NCBI GenBank assembly: GCA_902363045.1
Contig: CABIYX010000010.1
Span: 1-64,000, forward strand
Direction: 5' to 3'
DNA length: 64,000 nt
Source: Clostridiales bacterium
GTDB taxonomy: Bacteria; Bacillota; Clostridia; Oscillospirales; Oscillospiraceae
Shown: positions 41,701 through 49,940 of the stretch, in pieces
Position numbering within the stretch: position 1 is the stretch's first letter
How the letters are laid out: each line of letters opens with the position of its first letter
Notes under the pieces: generated by a model
What the model saw: the letters and a program-made list of their open reading frames with translations, nothing else
The model's database searches: none
Told to the model about the DNA's origin: nothing
Made by a program: the position numbers and the translations under genes

Positions 41701-42526
41701 TTTATGGTTCAAAACCTGTACGAGGAAGCACTGCTTAGTCCGCTGCCGAAAGCTGGCCTGGGAAGCAATTTTACCCACCCTTGGGTGGGGCAAGCAGAGC
41801 GTCTGGCTTGCCGCAAGCGGCCGCCAACGCAGTTTCCGGGCAGAAGCCCGGACCCACTTTATCGGCAGAGAAAAGAAAAGCCAGGGTGCCTGGCAGGACA
41901 GGGAGCGCGGTCCCGCCGTGCGTTGCCCCTGTGAGGCCGCGTGTGAGGCGCTTTGGCGCAGGACAACCGTGTACCAACAAGCGTCGGCATAAAGCCGCTG
42001 TGCGGCCCCTGTGGGCGAAAGGTGGGAACAGAAAGTTAGTGCCCAGAGAACTCCGTATTTTCCATTTTTGAAGCGAATTCTGATTCCTGGAAAAAATATT
42101 TTTTTGCCCCTGGTTCCGGCCGTTTCGCTGGAATCAGGGGCGTTCGGTTTTAGTACGAGGATAAAGGGAGGTGGTCGCAAAGCGCCCACCTCCCGGTCAC
42201 AACGCCCCGCAGAGCGGGGCGTGTCAAGGGATTGCGGGATTTTGCCGCAGCGCAAGCTTAGGTGGTCGCTGAACCGGCTTTTCGGATTTCAGGTGGTCGT
42301 AGATTTGAGGAAATCCAGAGGTTCCAAAAGGTTCCCAGCTTTTTCACCGACGCTGTGCACAGCAATGCTTCGGGTATCTCAAAAATTGCGCTGCATAAAC
42401 AAAGAGAGGAAACCCGCCCCGGGACCGGAAAATCAGACGCTGTTGACAAAGAGAGCTCCCATCTGAAAAGTGTGAATTGTTTGATAACTCTGCGCCGGAG
42501 CCCTGGATATTTTTTGTTTCTGTGGT
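41701..42526. other. Gene-poor island segment
   Basis: About 830 bp with no frame I can support as a gene. It contains a GC hairpin (42106-42117 with 42130-42141), a GGAGGTGG/CCACCTCC inverted pair near 42170-42196 and several GGTGGTCG repeats. Probably intergenic or decayed mobile-element DNA. Confidence 0.5.
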
Positions 42527-42560
42527 ATGTTGTGTCGTTGCAAAGGAGGCGACACAACAT
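42527..42560 (+). promoter_or_regulatory. Inverted repeat enclosing the integrase Shine-Dalgarno
   Basis: ATGTTGTGTCG (42527-42537) and CGACACAACAT (42550-42560) are perfect 11-bp arms around a 12-nt loop TTGCAAAGGAGG. The ribosome site is in the loop and the first two bases of the start codon are in the stem. It may be an RNA structure restraining translation or a DNA operator. Confidence 0.55.
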
Positions 42561-43339
42561 GGCAAAACGCAGAGCCAACGGGGAGGGCAATCTCCGAAAA
42601 CGCAAGGACGGCCGCTGGGAGGGCCGGTACACCGCCGGACACGACCCAGAGACGGGGAAAGGCCATTTACCGGAACGTCCTGGGCCGGACCCAGGCGGAG
42701 GCCAGAGCCAAACTGAAGCAGGCTATTGAGGAAGCAAAGATCGTAGATCAGACAAAAGCCAAGAAATACACCGTGGGGGAGTGGATGGACGTCTGGTTCG
42801 AGAATTACGCCAAGGTGAAGGTCCGTCCCTCGTCCCACCAGACCTACCGAGGCTACATCGACAACCACATCAAGCCCAGCATCGGCAAGGTTCCGCTGGG
42901 CAAGCTCACCTCTCTGGAGTTACAGAAGTTCTACAAGAAGCTGCTCAGCAGCGGCAGAGTGGACCGAATCGAGAGCAAGCACCAATCCAAGAGCCTGAGC
43001 CCCAAGACGGTGCGGAACCTCCACCAGATCATTGCCTCAGCGATGAAGCTGGCCAAAGAACAGAAGCTCATCGCCACAGACCCCACTGAGGGCTGCGCCC
43101 TACCCAAGCTGGAGCACAAAGAGATGAAAACACTCCCGGTGGAACAGCTGGCGTCCTTTCTGCGGGAGGCGAAGGAGAGCGGCGTATTCGAGCTCTACTA
43201 CATGGAACTGACCACTGGATTACGGCGGGGTGAACTGCTGGGCCTCAAGTGGGAGGATCTTGATTTGGAGAAAGGTGACCTCCGGGTAAAGCGGCAGGCG
43301 GCGGAGGCTATGGAACATGTCCTATCCGGCAGTTTATAG
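42559..43339 (+). pseudogene. Broken ICE-type tyrosine integrase
   Basis: Begins MAKRRANGEGNLRKRKDGRW with AAAGGAGG 9 nt upstream, the N-terminus of Tn916-like integrases. An extra G at about 42661 shifts the frame after HDPETGK. The second frame then continues AIYRNVLGRTQAEARAKLKQ through the SAM-like domain to the first catalytic arginine (TTGLRRGELLGLKWEDL). It ends at 43339 about 120 residues early, without HxxR, LGH or Tyr. So it is both frameshifted and 3'-truncated. Its place next to attR marks it as the enzyme that probably once integrated the island. Confidence 0.88.
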
Positions 43340-43375
43340 CCCTGTCCAGTCCGGAAAAATTCCCGTATGGGTCAA

Positions 43376-43390
43376 AATCTGGGTCAGATT
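43376..43390. repeat. 15-bp palindrome AATCTGGGTCAGATT (right copy)
   Basis: Same perfect palindrome as 35329-35343, with GGGTCA repeated just upstream. Located about 80 bp inside attR. Confidence 0.55.
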
Positions 43391-43437
43391 CAGGAACCCA
43401 AAATGAACCTCGCAAAAAAGTTGCAGAAAACAAAAAT

Positions 43438-43468
43438 AATCCGCTGGAATCAGGTGATTCCAGCGGAT

Positions 43469-43469
<1 letters not shown>
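43438..43469 (-). terminator. Element-borne terminator restored behind tRNA-fMet
   Basis: A perfect 14-bp stem (43438-43451 with 43456-43469), followed on the minus strand by ATTTTTGTTTTC. It directly follows the CCA end of tRNA-fMet and differs in sequence from the original terminator at 35135. Confidence 0.85.
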
Positions 43470-43547
<78 letters not shown>

Positions 43548-43552
43548 ATATT

Positions 43553-43639
43553 TGGTGCCGGAGACCGGGATCGAACCGGCACGGGATTGCTCCCACGGGA
43601 TTTTAAGTCCCGGGCGTCTGCCAATTCCGCCACTCCGGC
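43553..43639 (-). tRNA. tRNA-Leu (TAA)
   Basis: 87 nt including CCA. Class II tRNA with long variable arm. Anticodon TAA in GGGACTTAAAATCCC, acceptor GCCGGAG/CTCCGGC, T-loop GGTTCGATCC. Confidence 0.94.
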
Positions 43640-43674
43640 ATCTGGTGTGGCTCCAGTCTCTCAAGTGCTAACTT

Positions 43675-43703
43675 AGGATACCACAAACCAAAGCGCCTGT
43701 CAA
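43675..43703 (-). promoter_or_regulatory. tRNA-Leu/tRNA-fMet operon promoter
   Basis: TTGACA (43698-43703), 17 bp, TATCCT (43675-43680) on the minus strand, 36 nt upstream of tRNA-Leu. A strong promoter that also points into the island's right end. The rest of 43640-43842 holds nothing else. Confidence 0.8.
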
Positions 43704-43842
43704 GAAGAATTTTTAAAGCCGGAAAGAAATTCAAAATAACCTCAAACTCGCCGGCAGCAGGCTGTGGCGGAGGCCCTGGGACGGGATGCTGTGCGCTCCA
43801 TGACCACCCGTGCATCAAGGCCTCCCTTGGTACATTCCGTGT

Positions 43843-44532
43843 TCACGGTTCTCTCTCCGCCCATTCCCGCATCGCCGCAAGCTGTTCCGGGGTATGAAAC
43901 CAGTGCTCCCCGCCCTCTGCCACAGTCAGCTCCGCGTTGTGCCGCCGGGCATATTCCTCGGCGGTCCGTCGGGGCATCATGCCGTCGCCGCTCCCATAGA
44001 GGATGCGGATGGGACAGCTCCATGTGTGGACCGGGTGCTTCTGCACCCAGGTCAGGTACTTCCAGGACAGGGTCTGGCCGAAGGAGGTGGGGATCTCTCC
44101 CCGTGCCCGGAGCTCCTCCTCCGTCACACCAGCCCAGCCCATCATGGTCCGGATCAGTTCCTCCATGTCCAAGATGGGGGAGACCAACAGGGCGCGGGCC
44201 GGATCCTCCCAGGCCAGCATTGCGAGATAAGCCCCGATGCTGTTGGCCCGCAGGGAGACCGACTCCCAGCGGCGGCCAGCCCAATCCAGCGCCGTCTGAA
44301 TCTCCGGCACTGCGGTCCATGGGAGCAGCTCCCCGCCCCGGTCCCGGCGCTCCCCATGGCCGGGCAGGTCGATGGAGAGCACCTGCCGCCCCTTGGGGCA
44401 GACCACCTGGGCGAACTCCTCCGCCTCCTCCTTGCAGCCCATCTGGCCGTGGAGAAACAGGTATCCCTGTGCTGCGGCGGACCCATACAAAACCGCTGGG
44501 ATGCCGCCGGTCAGAAGGCGCTCTGTCTTCAT
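43843..44532 (-). CDS. Alpha/beta hydrolase
   Basis: 229 residues. YLFLHGQMGCKEEAEEFA (oxyanion-hole HG), DLPGHGERRD, nucleophile serine in SLRANSIGAYLAM (AxSxG instead of GxSxG), late Asp in YGSGDGMMP and His in GGEHWFHTPEQ complete the triad. Probable esterase or thioesterase of unknown substrate. Third gene of the def-flavodoxin operon (52 nt after the previous stop). Confidence 0.85.
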   Translation of the reverse strand: MKTERLLTGGIPAVLYGSAAAQGYLFLHGQMGCKEEAEEFAQVVCPKGRQVLSIDLPGHGERRDRGGELLPWTAVPEIQTALDWAGRRWESVSLRANSIGAYLAMLAWEDPARALLVSPILDMEELIRTMMGWAGVTEEELRARGEIPTSFGQTLSWKYLTWVQKHPVHTWSCPIRILYGSGDGMMPRRTAEEYARRHNAELTVAEGGEHWFHTPEQLAAMREWAEREP

Positions 44533-44584
44533 AGAAAAGGCTCTCCTTTCTTCTCCCGCCGCAGGCCGCGGGCATCAGCAGACT

Positions 44585-45052
44585 TCATCCCGGTCCGTCT
44601 CCCGGAAACCCAGCTTGGACCTCCCGAAAAAAACGGCGGGCGTTTTCCAGATCCCGTATGTTTGGGCGGCCCTTGGCGATCCCGCCCACCAGCCGGAAAG
44701 GGCCAAAGGTGTCGTACCCCTTGCAGTGGAACTCCCCCAGCACCGGGCACCCCTTCTCCCGGGCGATCTCCGCCACAGCTTTCGGGCCGGAGCCCCGGAA
44801 CCCGCCGTAGGTATCAACAAAAAACACCGGCTTTCCCTGCGGCAGGTACTGCCGGGCAAACTCCGCCACAGCAGGATGAAAGGCAAAGGCGTAGATCCCG
44901 GAGGCAAAGCCGATGCAGTCATAGCGCTCCAGCCGGACCGTCTGGCGGGTGGTCACGTCAATGAGCTCCACATCCCCCTCCCGGGCCATAGCCTCCAGGA
45001 CCTGTCTGGTATTCCCATGGTGGCGGGAATAATAGCAGATGGCGGTCTTCAT
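44585..45052 (-). CDS. Flavodoxin-family protein
   Basis: 155 residues. N-terminal FMN phosphate loop YYSRHHGNTRQVLEAMA, then FASGIYAFAFHPAVAEF and FFVDTYGGFRGSGPKAVAEIA around the isoalloxazine ring, giving the flavodoxin alpha/beta fold. Likely a single-electron carrier or flavin reductase. The partner is not encoded nearby. Middle gene of a three-gene operon, 12 nt after def. Confidence 0.88.
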   Translation of the reverse strand: MKTAICYYSRHHGNTRQVLEAMAREGDVELIDVTTRQTVRLERYDCIGFASGIYAFAFHPAVAEFARQYLPQGKPVFFVDTYGGFRGSGPKAVAEIAREKGCPVLGEFHCKGYDTFGPFRLVGGIAKGRPNIRDLENARRFFREVQAGFPGDGPG

Positions 45053-45064
45053 CGTGTCCCCTCC

Positions 45065-45475
45065 TTATATAATAATGCCTTCACAGTGGTCGATCTCATG
45101 CTGGATGATCTGGGCTGTCCAGCCGGTGAAGGTTTTCAGCCGCTCCTGGAACCTTTCATTCTGCCAGCGCACCTTAATGGACTGCCAGCGGCGGACCGGG
45201 CGGACCCCGGTGAGAGAGAGGCATCCCTCCTCTGTATCATAGGGCCCGGACCGCTTGACGATCTCCGGGTTGAACATGACCATGTTCTCTCCCCCGTTGT
45301 CAAAGACAATGATCCGCTTGTTCACCCCGATCATGTTGGCCGCCATGCCCACACAGCCCGCCTTATGGTACACCAGTGTATCCAGCAGATCGGCGGCGGT
45401 GGCCAGGTCATCCGGCGTGGCCGGTTCGGCCCTTTGCGCCAGAAAGGCTTCATCCTTACAGATCTCTCGAATCAT
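45065..45475 (-). CDS. def: Peptide deformylase, variant motif 1
   Basis: 136 residues. Motif 2 EGCLSL and motif 3 QHEIDHCEG supply the metal-binding Cys and two His plus the catalytic Glu. Motif 1 reads GCVGMAANMIG where canonical enzymes have GxGxAAxQxG: the Gln that contacts the bound formyl group is Met. The protein is also shorter than classical type 1 enzymes at the C-terminus. It removes N-terminal formyl groups from nascent proteins, or acts as a secondary deformylase. First gene of the operon, promoter at 45610-45638. Confidence 0.88.
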   Translation of the reverse strand: MIREICKDEAFLAQRAEPATPDDLATAADLLDTLVYHKAGCVGMAANMIGVNKRIIVFDNGGENMVMFNPEIVKRSGPYDTEEGCLSLTGVRPVRRWQSIKVRWQNERFQERLKTFTGWTAQIIQHEIDHCEGIII

Positions 45476-45609
45476 AGCTTAGAGCTCCTTCTACCAGTGG
45501 CGCGCCGCCCGCCGGACGCCGCCCACGCTATTTTGACACGCCGTGTCCGGCGCAGGGGGAAAGGTCCCCTCTGCGGACAGCACCGGAGCGGAGCGCTTTC
45601 AACGGTGTC

Positions 45610-45638
45610 AGTATAGTGCCGGAGCCCAGATCCGTCAA
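45610..45638 (-). promoter_or_regulatory. def operon promoter
   Basis: TTGACG (45633-45638), 17 bp, TATACT (45610-45615) on the minus strand, 135 nt upstream of def. The intervening leader holds no gene. Confidence 0.7.
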
Positions 45639-45713
45639 CCAGGAAATACCCCGCCAGCCTCCGGGCAGATCCGTGCGGTTCCCTTCTTATCCCCTTCCCG
45701 AGGCGCGCAAGGG

Positions 45714-45742
45714 TAGACATTTCCACGCGGACATGATAAAAT
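45714..45742 (+). promoter_or_regulatory. tagA operon promoter
   Basis: TAGACA (45714-45719), 17 bp, TAAAAT (45737-45742), 61 nt before the TTG start of tagA. Confidence 0.65.
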
Positions 45743-45802
45743 AAGGAACTTACAGGGGAATTTTGTCCCCATGGAACCACAACGCTTTGGAGGAACCTTC
45801 CA

Positions 45803-46543
45803 TTGAAAACCAATATATTAGACATCCAATTCGACAACCTCACCCGGGAGGAGGCCCGGCAGGCCGGGGCCGAGCTGCTCCGTTCTTCCGACTTCCACTA
45901 TGCCGTCACCCCCAATCCGGAATTCATCCTCACCGCAGACAAGGATCTGGAGTTCCAGAAGATCCTGAACCAGGCCGACCTGGTCCTCCCCGACGGCATC
46001 GGGGTAGTCTACTCCGCCAAGATCCTGGGCACCCCGCTGAAGGAGCGGGTGGCCGGCTTCGATTTCGCCTGTGATATGCTGGATGTGCTGGACGAGATGG
46101 GCGGCCGGCTGTATCTGCTGGGCTCCAAGCCCGGCGTGGCTGAGGAGGCGGGCCGCCGCATCCTGGAACAGCACCCCAACATCGTTCTGTGCGGCGTCCA
46201 TGACGGCTATTTTCAGGACTCCGATCCCGTAGCCCACGAAGTGGCTCAGGCCCGGCCCGACCTGCTGTTCGTCTGCCTGGGCGCCCCCAAGCAGGAGAAG
46301 TGGATCGCCCGCTTCGGCCTGCTCACTGGGGCCAAGCTGGCCATCGGGCTGGGGGGCGCTCTGGATGTGTTCGCCGGCAACGTGGAGCGCGCCCCGGAAC
46401 AGTGGCAGAAGCTGGGAATGGAGTGGGCCTACCGCCTGGTGAAGGAGCCCAAGCGCATCGGCCGCATGGCCAAGCTGCCCCTGGTCCTGGTCAAGGCCGC
46501 CGGCCGCCGGGCCAGCGGCCGGGGAAAGCAGAGGGTCCTGTAA
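45803..46543 (+). CDS. tagA: WecG/TagA-family glycosyltransferase
   Basis: 246 residues from a TTG start with GGAGG 9 nt upstream. GT26 signatures: VTPNPEFILTADKD, LPDGIGVVYSAKILG and PDLLFVCLGAPKQEKWI, with GGALDVFAGNVERAPEQW. The family transfers N-acetylmannosamine to lipid-linked GlcNAc in teichoic acid linkage-unit synthesis or a related wall polymer. The SLH surface protein elsewhere in the window would need a wall polymer. The stop overlaps the next start by 1 nt (TAATG). Confidence 0.9.
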   Translation: MKTNILDIQFDNLTREEARQAGAELLRSSDFHYAVTPNPEFILTADKDLEFQKILNQADLVLPDGIGVVYSAKILGTPLKERVAGFDFACDMLDVLDEMGGRLYLLGSKPGVAEEAGRRILEQHPNIVLCGVHDGYFQDSDPVAHEVAQARPDLLFVCLGAPKQEKWIARFGLLTGAKLAIGLGGALDVFAGNVERAPEQWQKLGMEWAYRLVKEPKRIGRMAKLPLVLVKAAGRRASGRGKQRVL

Positions 46544-47211
46544 TGGCGGGCCGGCTGATCGTATTTGAGGGGACGGACGGCTCAGGCAAGTCCACCCAGT
46601 TCCGTGCCCTGTGCGGCCGGGCCGCCCAGTCCGGCCGCAGTTTCCAGAAGCTGGTCTTTCCCCAGTACAGCGAGCCCTCCTCCGCCCTGATCCGGATGTA
46701 CCTGGGCGGGGAGTTCGGCTCCCACCCCGAGGACGTAAACCCCTACGCCGCCTCCGCCTTCTACGCGGTGGACCGGTATGCCTCTTTAAAAAAAGTGTGG
46801 GGGGAATTTTACCAGTCCGGCGGGCTGGTCCTCACCGACCGCTACACCACATCCAACGCCGTCCACCAGGCGGTCAAGTGCGCTCCGGAGGAGCGGGACG
46901 CTTTTCTGCGCTGGCTGGACGATTTTGAGCATAATAAACTGGGTCTCCCCCGCCCCGATCTGGTCCTATACCTGGATATGCCCACCGACCGCGCCGTCTC
47001 CCTGCTCCGCCAGCGGGAGAGCGACACCCACACCCAGGCCGACATCCATGAGCTGGACACCGGCTATCTGGCCGCCTGCCGCTCCTGCGCCCTCCAGGCC
47101 GCCCAGCTTCTGAACTGGCGGGTGGTCCGCTGCGTGGATGAGGAGGGCCGTCTGCGCTCCATCCAGTCCATTCATGAGGAGATCTGGTCCCTGGCGAGTC
47201 CCCTTCTGTGA
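46543..47211 (+). CDS. tmk: Thymidylate kinase-like protein
   Basis: 222 residues from ATG 46543. P-loop FEGTDGSGKST, DRY motif in VLTDRYTTSNAVHQ and LDMPTDRAVSLLRQR (lid) match dTMP kinase. It phosphorylates dTMP to dTDP. An intervening segment with VNPYAASAFYAVDRYASLKK is the substrate-binding region. Coupled to tagA by a 1-nt overlap, a functional link is not obvious. A related deoxynucleoside kinase is the alternative. Confidence 0.85.
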   Translation: MAGRLIVFEGTDGSGKSTQFRALCGRAAQSGRSFQKLVFPQYSEPSSALIRMYLGGEFGSHPEDVNPYAASAFYAVDRYASLKKVWGEFYQSGGLVLTDRYTTSNAVHQAVKCAPEERDAFLRWLDDFEHNKLGLPRPDLVLYLDMPTDRAVSLLRQRESDTHTQADIHELDTGYLAACRSCALQAAQLLNWRVVRCVDEEGRLRSIQSIHEEIWSLASPLL

Positions 47212-47264
47212 CCCCTCCCCGGCCCGGGTCCCATCAATCTAACGCTTTCAAGGAGGTCTTCCCT

Positions 47265-47810
47265 ATGGTCTATGTTCTGCTTGCCCCCGGCTTTGAGGAG
47301 TCGGAGGCCGTTGTCCCCACCGACCTGCTCCGGCAGGCCGGCCTGGAGACCGCCCTGGTCTCCCTCTCCGGTCCCACCGTCTCCGGCTCCCACGGGATCA
47401 CCCTGTGCGCCGACCTGGAGCTGTCCCAGATAGACCTGTCCAACGCTGAGATGCTGGTCCTCCCCGGCGGCCTGGGGGGCGTGGAGGCCCTGTGGGCCGA
47501 CGGCCGGGTCTCCGCCCTGATCCAGGAGGCCGCTGAAAAGGGCGTCTGGCTGGCCGCCCTGTGCGCCGCCCCCATCCTGCTGGGGCGTTGGGGCCTGCTG
47601 GATGGCCGGGAGGCCACCTCCTACCCCACCCGGCATGACCAGCTGGGCAAGGCGAAGGTCCTCCCGGAGGCCCGGGCCGTGGCGGACGGGAAATTCGTCA
47701 CCGGCCACGCCTGCGGCTCCGCCTTTGATTTCGGCCTGAAGCTGGTGGAGGTCCTTCGGGGGAAGGAGGCTGCCCATGCTGTCAACGACGTCATCTACTA
47801 CCGTCGCTGA
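47265..47810 (+). CDS. DJ-1/PfpI-family protein
   Basis: 181 residues from ATG 47265 with AAGGAGG upstream. VLLAPGFEESEAV start, the nucleophile-elbow cysteine in AALCAAPILLG and Glu in FEESE mark the DJ-1 subgroup (YajL-like). Proposed roles in this family are chaperone, glyoxalase or deglycase activity under carbonyl or oxidative stress. The following gene starts 35 nt inside its 3' end. Confidence 0.9.
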   Translation: MVYVLLAPGFEESEAVVPTDLLRQAGLETALVSLSGPTVSGSHGITLCADLELSQIDLSNAEMLVLPGGLGGVEALWADGRVSALIQEAAEKGVWLAALCAAPILLGRWGLLDGREATSYPTRHDQLGKAKVLPEARAVADGKFVTGHACGSAFDFGLKLVEVLRGKEAAHAVNDVIYYRR

Positions 47811-48366
47811 GGACAAGGCCGCCCTGCGCCGCCAGGTGCGCCTGACTTTGGAGGGCCTGTCCCCGGAGGCGGTCCGCCGCGGCGACGACGCCCTGTTCGC
47901 CGCCTTCTCCGCCCTCCCCCAGGCAGAGGCCGCCTCCACCCTGTTCGCCTTCTGGGGCATCCTGGGCCGGGAGCCTGACACCGGCCGCCTGATCCGGGCG
48001 CTCACCGCCCGGGGCAAGCGGGTGGGTCTGCCCCGGATGCTGCCCGGCCGGCAGATGGAGGTGCGGCTGTATGAGCCGGACCGCCCCCTGGTCCCGGCGT
48101 CCTTCGGGATCCTGGAGCCGCCAGCGGACGCCCCCCTTCTCGCCCGGCCGGACATCGACCTGGCGCTGGTCCCCGCCGTGTGCTATGACCGCCGCGGCTT
48201 CCGCCTGGGCTTCGGCGGCGGATACTACGACCGCTGGCTGTCCGGCTTTTCCGGCTTCACTGTTGGGCTGTGCCGGGACTGTGTGCTCCAGGACCGCGTC
48301 CCGACCGAGGACCACGACTGCCGGGTGGACCTCCTTCTCACGGAGACCCGCCGTTTTCTCCGCTGA
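47776..48366 (+). CDS. 5-formyltetrahydrofolate cyclo-ligase
   Basis: 196 residues. N-terminal KAALRRQVR, then PRMLPG, and the nucleotide-binding RLGFGGGYYDRWL motif of 5-FTHF cyclo-ligases. It converts 5-formyl-THF to 5,10-methenyl-THF using ATP, recycling a storage or inhibitory folate. GGAGG lies 7 nt before the ATG, within the upstream gene, so the overlap of 35 nt is real. Confidence 0.93.
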   Translation: MLSTTSSTTVAEDKAALRRQVRLTLEGLSPEAVRRGDDALFAAFSALPQAEAASTLFAFWGILGREPDTGRLIRALTARGKRVGLPRMLPGRQMEVRLYEPDRPLVPASFGILEPPADAPLLARPDIDLALVPAVCYDRRGFRLGFGGGYYDRWLSGFSGFTVGLCRDCVLQDRVPTEDHDCRVDLLLTETRRFLR

Positions 48367-48371
48367 AACGC

Positions 48372-48402
48372 GGAGGGAGCGGGGCTCTCCCCCGCTCCCT
48401 CC
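48372..48402. terminator. Hairpin between convergent genes
   Basis: A perfect 13-bp GC stem (48372-48384 with 48390-48402) without a strong T tail. It lies between the cyclo-ligase stop and the stop of the minus-strand Cys-rich gene. Confidence 0.6.
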
Positions 48403-48423
48403 GCCGGTCCATTCAGGATCTCC

Positions 48424-48603
48424 TCAGCATCCGCAGCCATTGTCACAGCCGCAGCCGCCGCAGTTGTTCCCGCAGCCGCAGTTGTTCCCGCAGCCACAGC
48501 CGCTGCCGCCCCAGCTGTTCCCACAGCAGCAGCACAGGATGATGATCAGCAGGATGATCCACAGGCAGCTGTTACCGCCCCAACCATTGTTTCCGCAACA
48601 CAT
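48424..48603 (-). CDS. Small 16-cysteine protein (HCB13-like)
   Basis: 59 residues: MCCGNNGWGG start, a hydrophobic stretch LWIILLIIIL (14-23), a CCCC block (24-27), then a Gly/Asn/Cys-rich tail with two CGCGNN units. 16 cysteines in total. GAGGTG lies 8 nt before the ATG. It resembles short proteins annotated in Clostridia as chorion-class high-cysteine protein 13. The function is unknown: metal binding, a spore-coat component or a membrane-tethered thiol protein are all possible. It is antisense in an otherwise plus-strand stretch. Confidence 0.75.
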   Translation of the reverse strand: MCCGNNGWGGNSCLWIILLIIILCCCCGNSWGGSGCGCGNNCGCGNNCGGCGCDNGCGC

Positions 48604-48725
48604 TTTCGTTTCACCTCACTTGCAGCGCCGGGAGCCTCTCCCGCGCGTTCTGGTACAGTCTATGGCGAACCCCTGTCCCCGGTTCCGCCTGGACGGAAAA
48701 TTTTTCTCTGTTAGGAGCTGACTCT

Positions 48726-49880
48726 ATGGCACAGGAACACCGCAGATCTCCCCGCGAGCCGGAGCGGCGGGAGCGCTCCGCCCCCCGGACCCGCTCCACC
48801 CAGTCCCGTCCCGCTCCGGCCCGCCGCCGGAACGGCGGGGCCAGCTTCGCCCTGCTCTATGTGATCTTTGTCATCGGGATCTCCGCCCTGCTGGCCTGCA
48901 TCGGCTGGGTGGCGGCCAACGACGTTCTGGCCCTGAACAAGCCGGAAAAGACGGCCACCATCACCATCCGGGAGGAGGACAGCTTCGGCGACGTGGTCAC
49001 CATGCTGAAGGAGAACGACCTGATCGAATACAAAAGCCTGTTCAAGCTCTTCGCCGCCTTCACCGGCGGCCGGGACAAGATCGTGGCCGGGACCTTCACC
49101 CTGAACTCCGATATGGACTACCGTGCCCTGATCTCCGGCATGAGCGCCAACTCGGCCACCAAGGCCACCGTCAAGGTCACCATCCCGGAGGGCTACTCCA
49201 TCGACCAGATCTTCGCCCTGTTGAAGGAAAAGAGCGTGGTGTCGGACACGGCCAAGCTGGAGGATGAGGCCGCCAACCACGACTACGCCTTCTCCTTCCT
49301 CCAGGACCTGCCCCTGGGCGACTACCACCGGCTGGAGGGCTATCTGTACCCGGACACCTATGAATTCACCACCCCCCAGAATCCCCTGTACGTCATCAAC
49401 AAGATGCTGGACCGGTTTGACGCCAAGCTCACCGAGGAACTGCGCCAGCAGATCGCCGACAGCGGGCGCACCATCCACGAGGTGCTCACCGTGGCCTCCC
49501 TCATCGAGAAGGAGACCGACGGCGCTGACCGGGCAGACATCGCCTCGGTCATCTACAACCGGCTGAACAACCCCAATTCCTCCGCCGGCACCAACGGCTA
49601 CCTTCAGATCGACGCCACTCTGGCCTACCTCAACGGGGGCAAGGTGCCCACCGAGGCGGACAAGTCCATCGACTCCCCCTATAACACCTACCTCTACCCG
49701 GGGCTGCCTCCCGGCCCCATCGCCAATCCGGGGATCGAGTCCATCCTGGCGGCCATCAACCCCAGCAGCACCTCGTACTACTACTATGTGCTGGGAGACG
49801 ACGACCGCCACCACTTCTTCAACACTTACCGGGAAATGCAGAACTTCATGTCCACCCAGGCCATGTACAGCAACAGCTGA
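48726..49880 (+). CDS. mltG: Endolytic murein transglycosylase MltG
   Basis: 384 residues. Basic, low-complexity N-terminus, one membrane helix (about 42-64), a LysM-like subdomain and the YceG catalytic domain with Glu261 in VASLIEKET and the downstream YNTYLYPGLPPGPIANPG motif. MltG cleaves nascent glycan strands near the membrane and so sets strand length together with class A PBPs. Located upstream of the U32 peptidase gene, a common Firmicutes pairing. Confidence 0.95.
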   Translation: MAQEHRRSPREPERRERSAPRTRSTQSRPAPARRRNGGASFALLYVIFVIGISALLACIGWVAANDVLALNKPEKTATITIREEDSFGDVVTMLKENDLIEYKSLFKLFAAFTGGRDKIVAGTFTLNSDMDYRALISGMSANSATKATVKVTIPEGYSIDQIFALLKEKSVVSDTAKLEDEAANHDYAFSFLQDLPLGDYHRLEGYLYPDTYEFTTPQNPLYVINKMLDRFDAKLTEELRQQIADSGRTIHEVLTVASLIEKETDGADRADIASVIYNRLNNPNSSAGTNGYLQIDATLAYLNGGKVPTEADKSIDSPYNTYLYPGLPPGPIANPGIESILAAINPSSTSYYYYVLGDDDRHHFFNTYREMQNFMSTQAMYSNS

Positions 49881-49940
49881 CCCACACACGCAGAAGGGCT
49901 CCGGAGCATCTCCGGGGCCCTATTTCAGGAGGAATACGAC

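Noticed and set aside
41677..42466. Several short frames after the surface protein
   Set aside because: No ribosome sites, no recognisable domains and mutual overlap on both strands. Treated as non-coding island DNA.
48424..48500. Minisatellite or CRISPR-like repeat
   Set aside because: The short GC repeats are codons for CGCGNN units of the Cys-rich protein, with no spacer structure.
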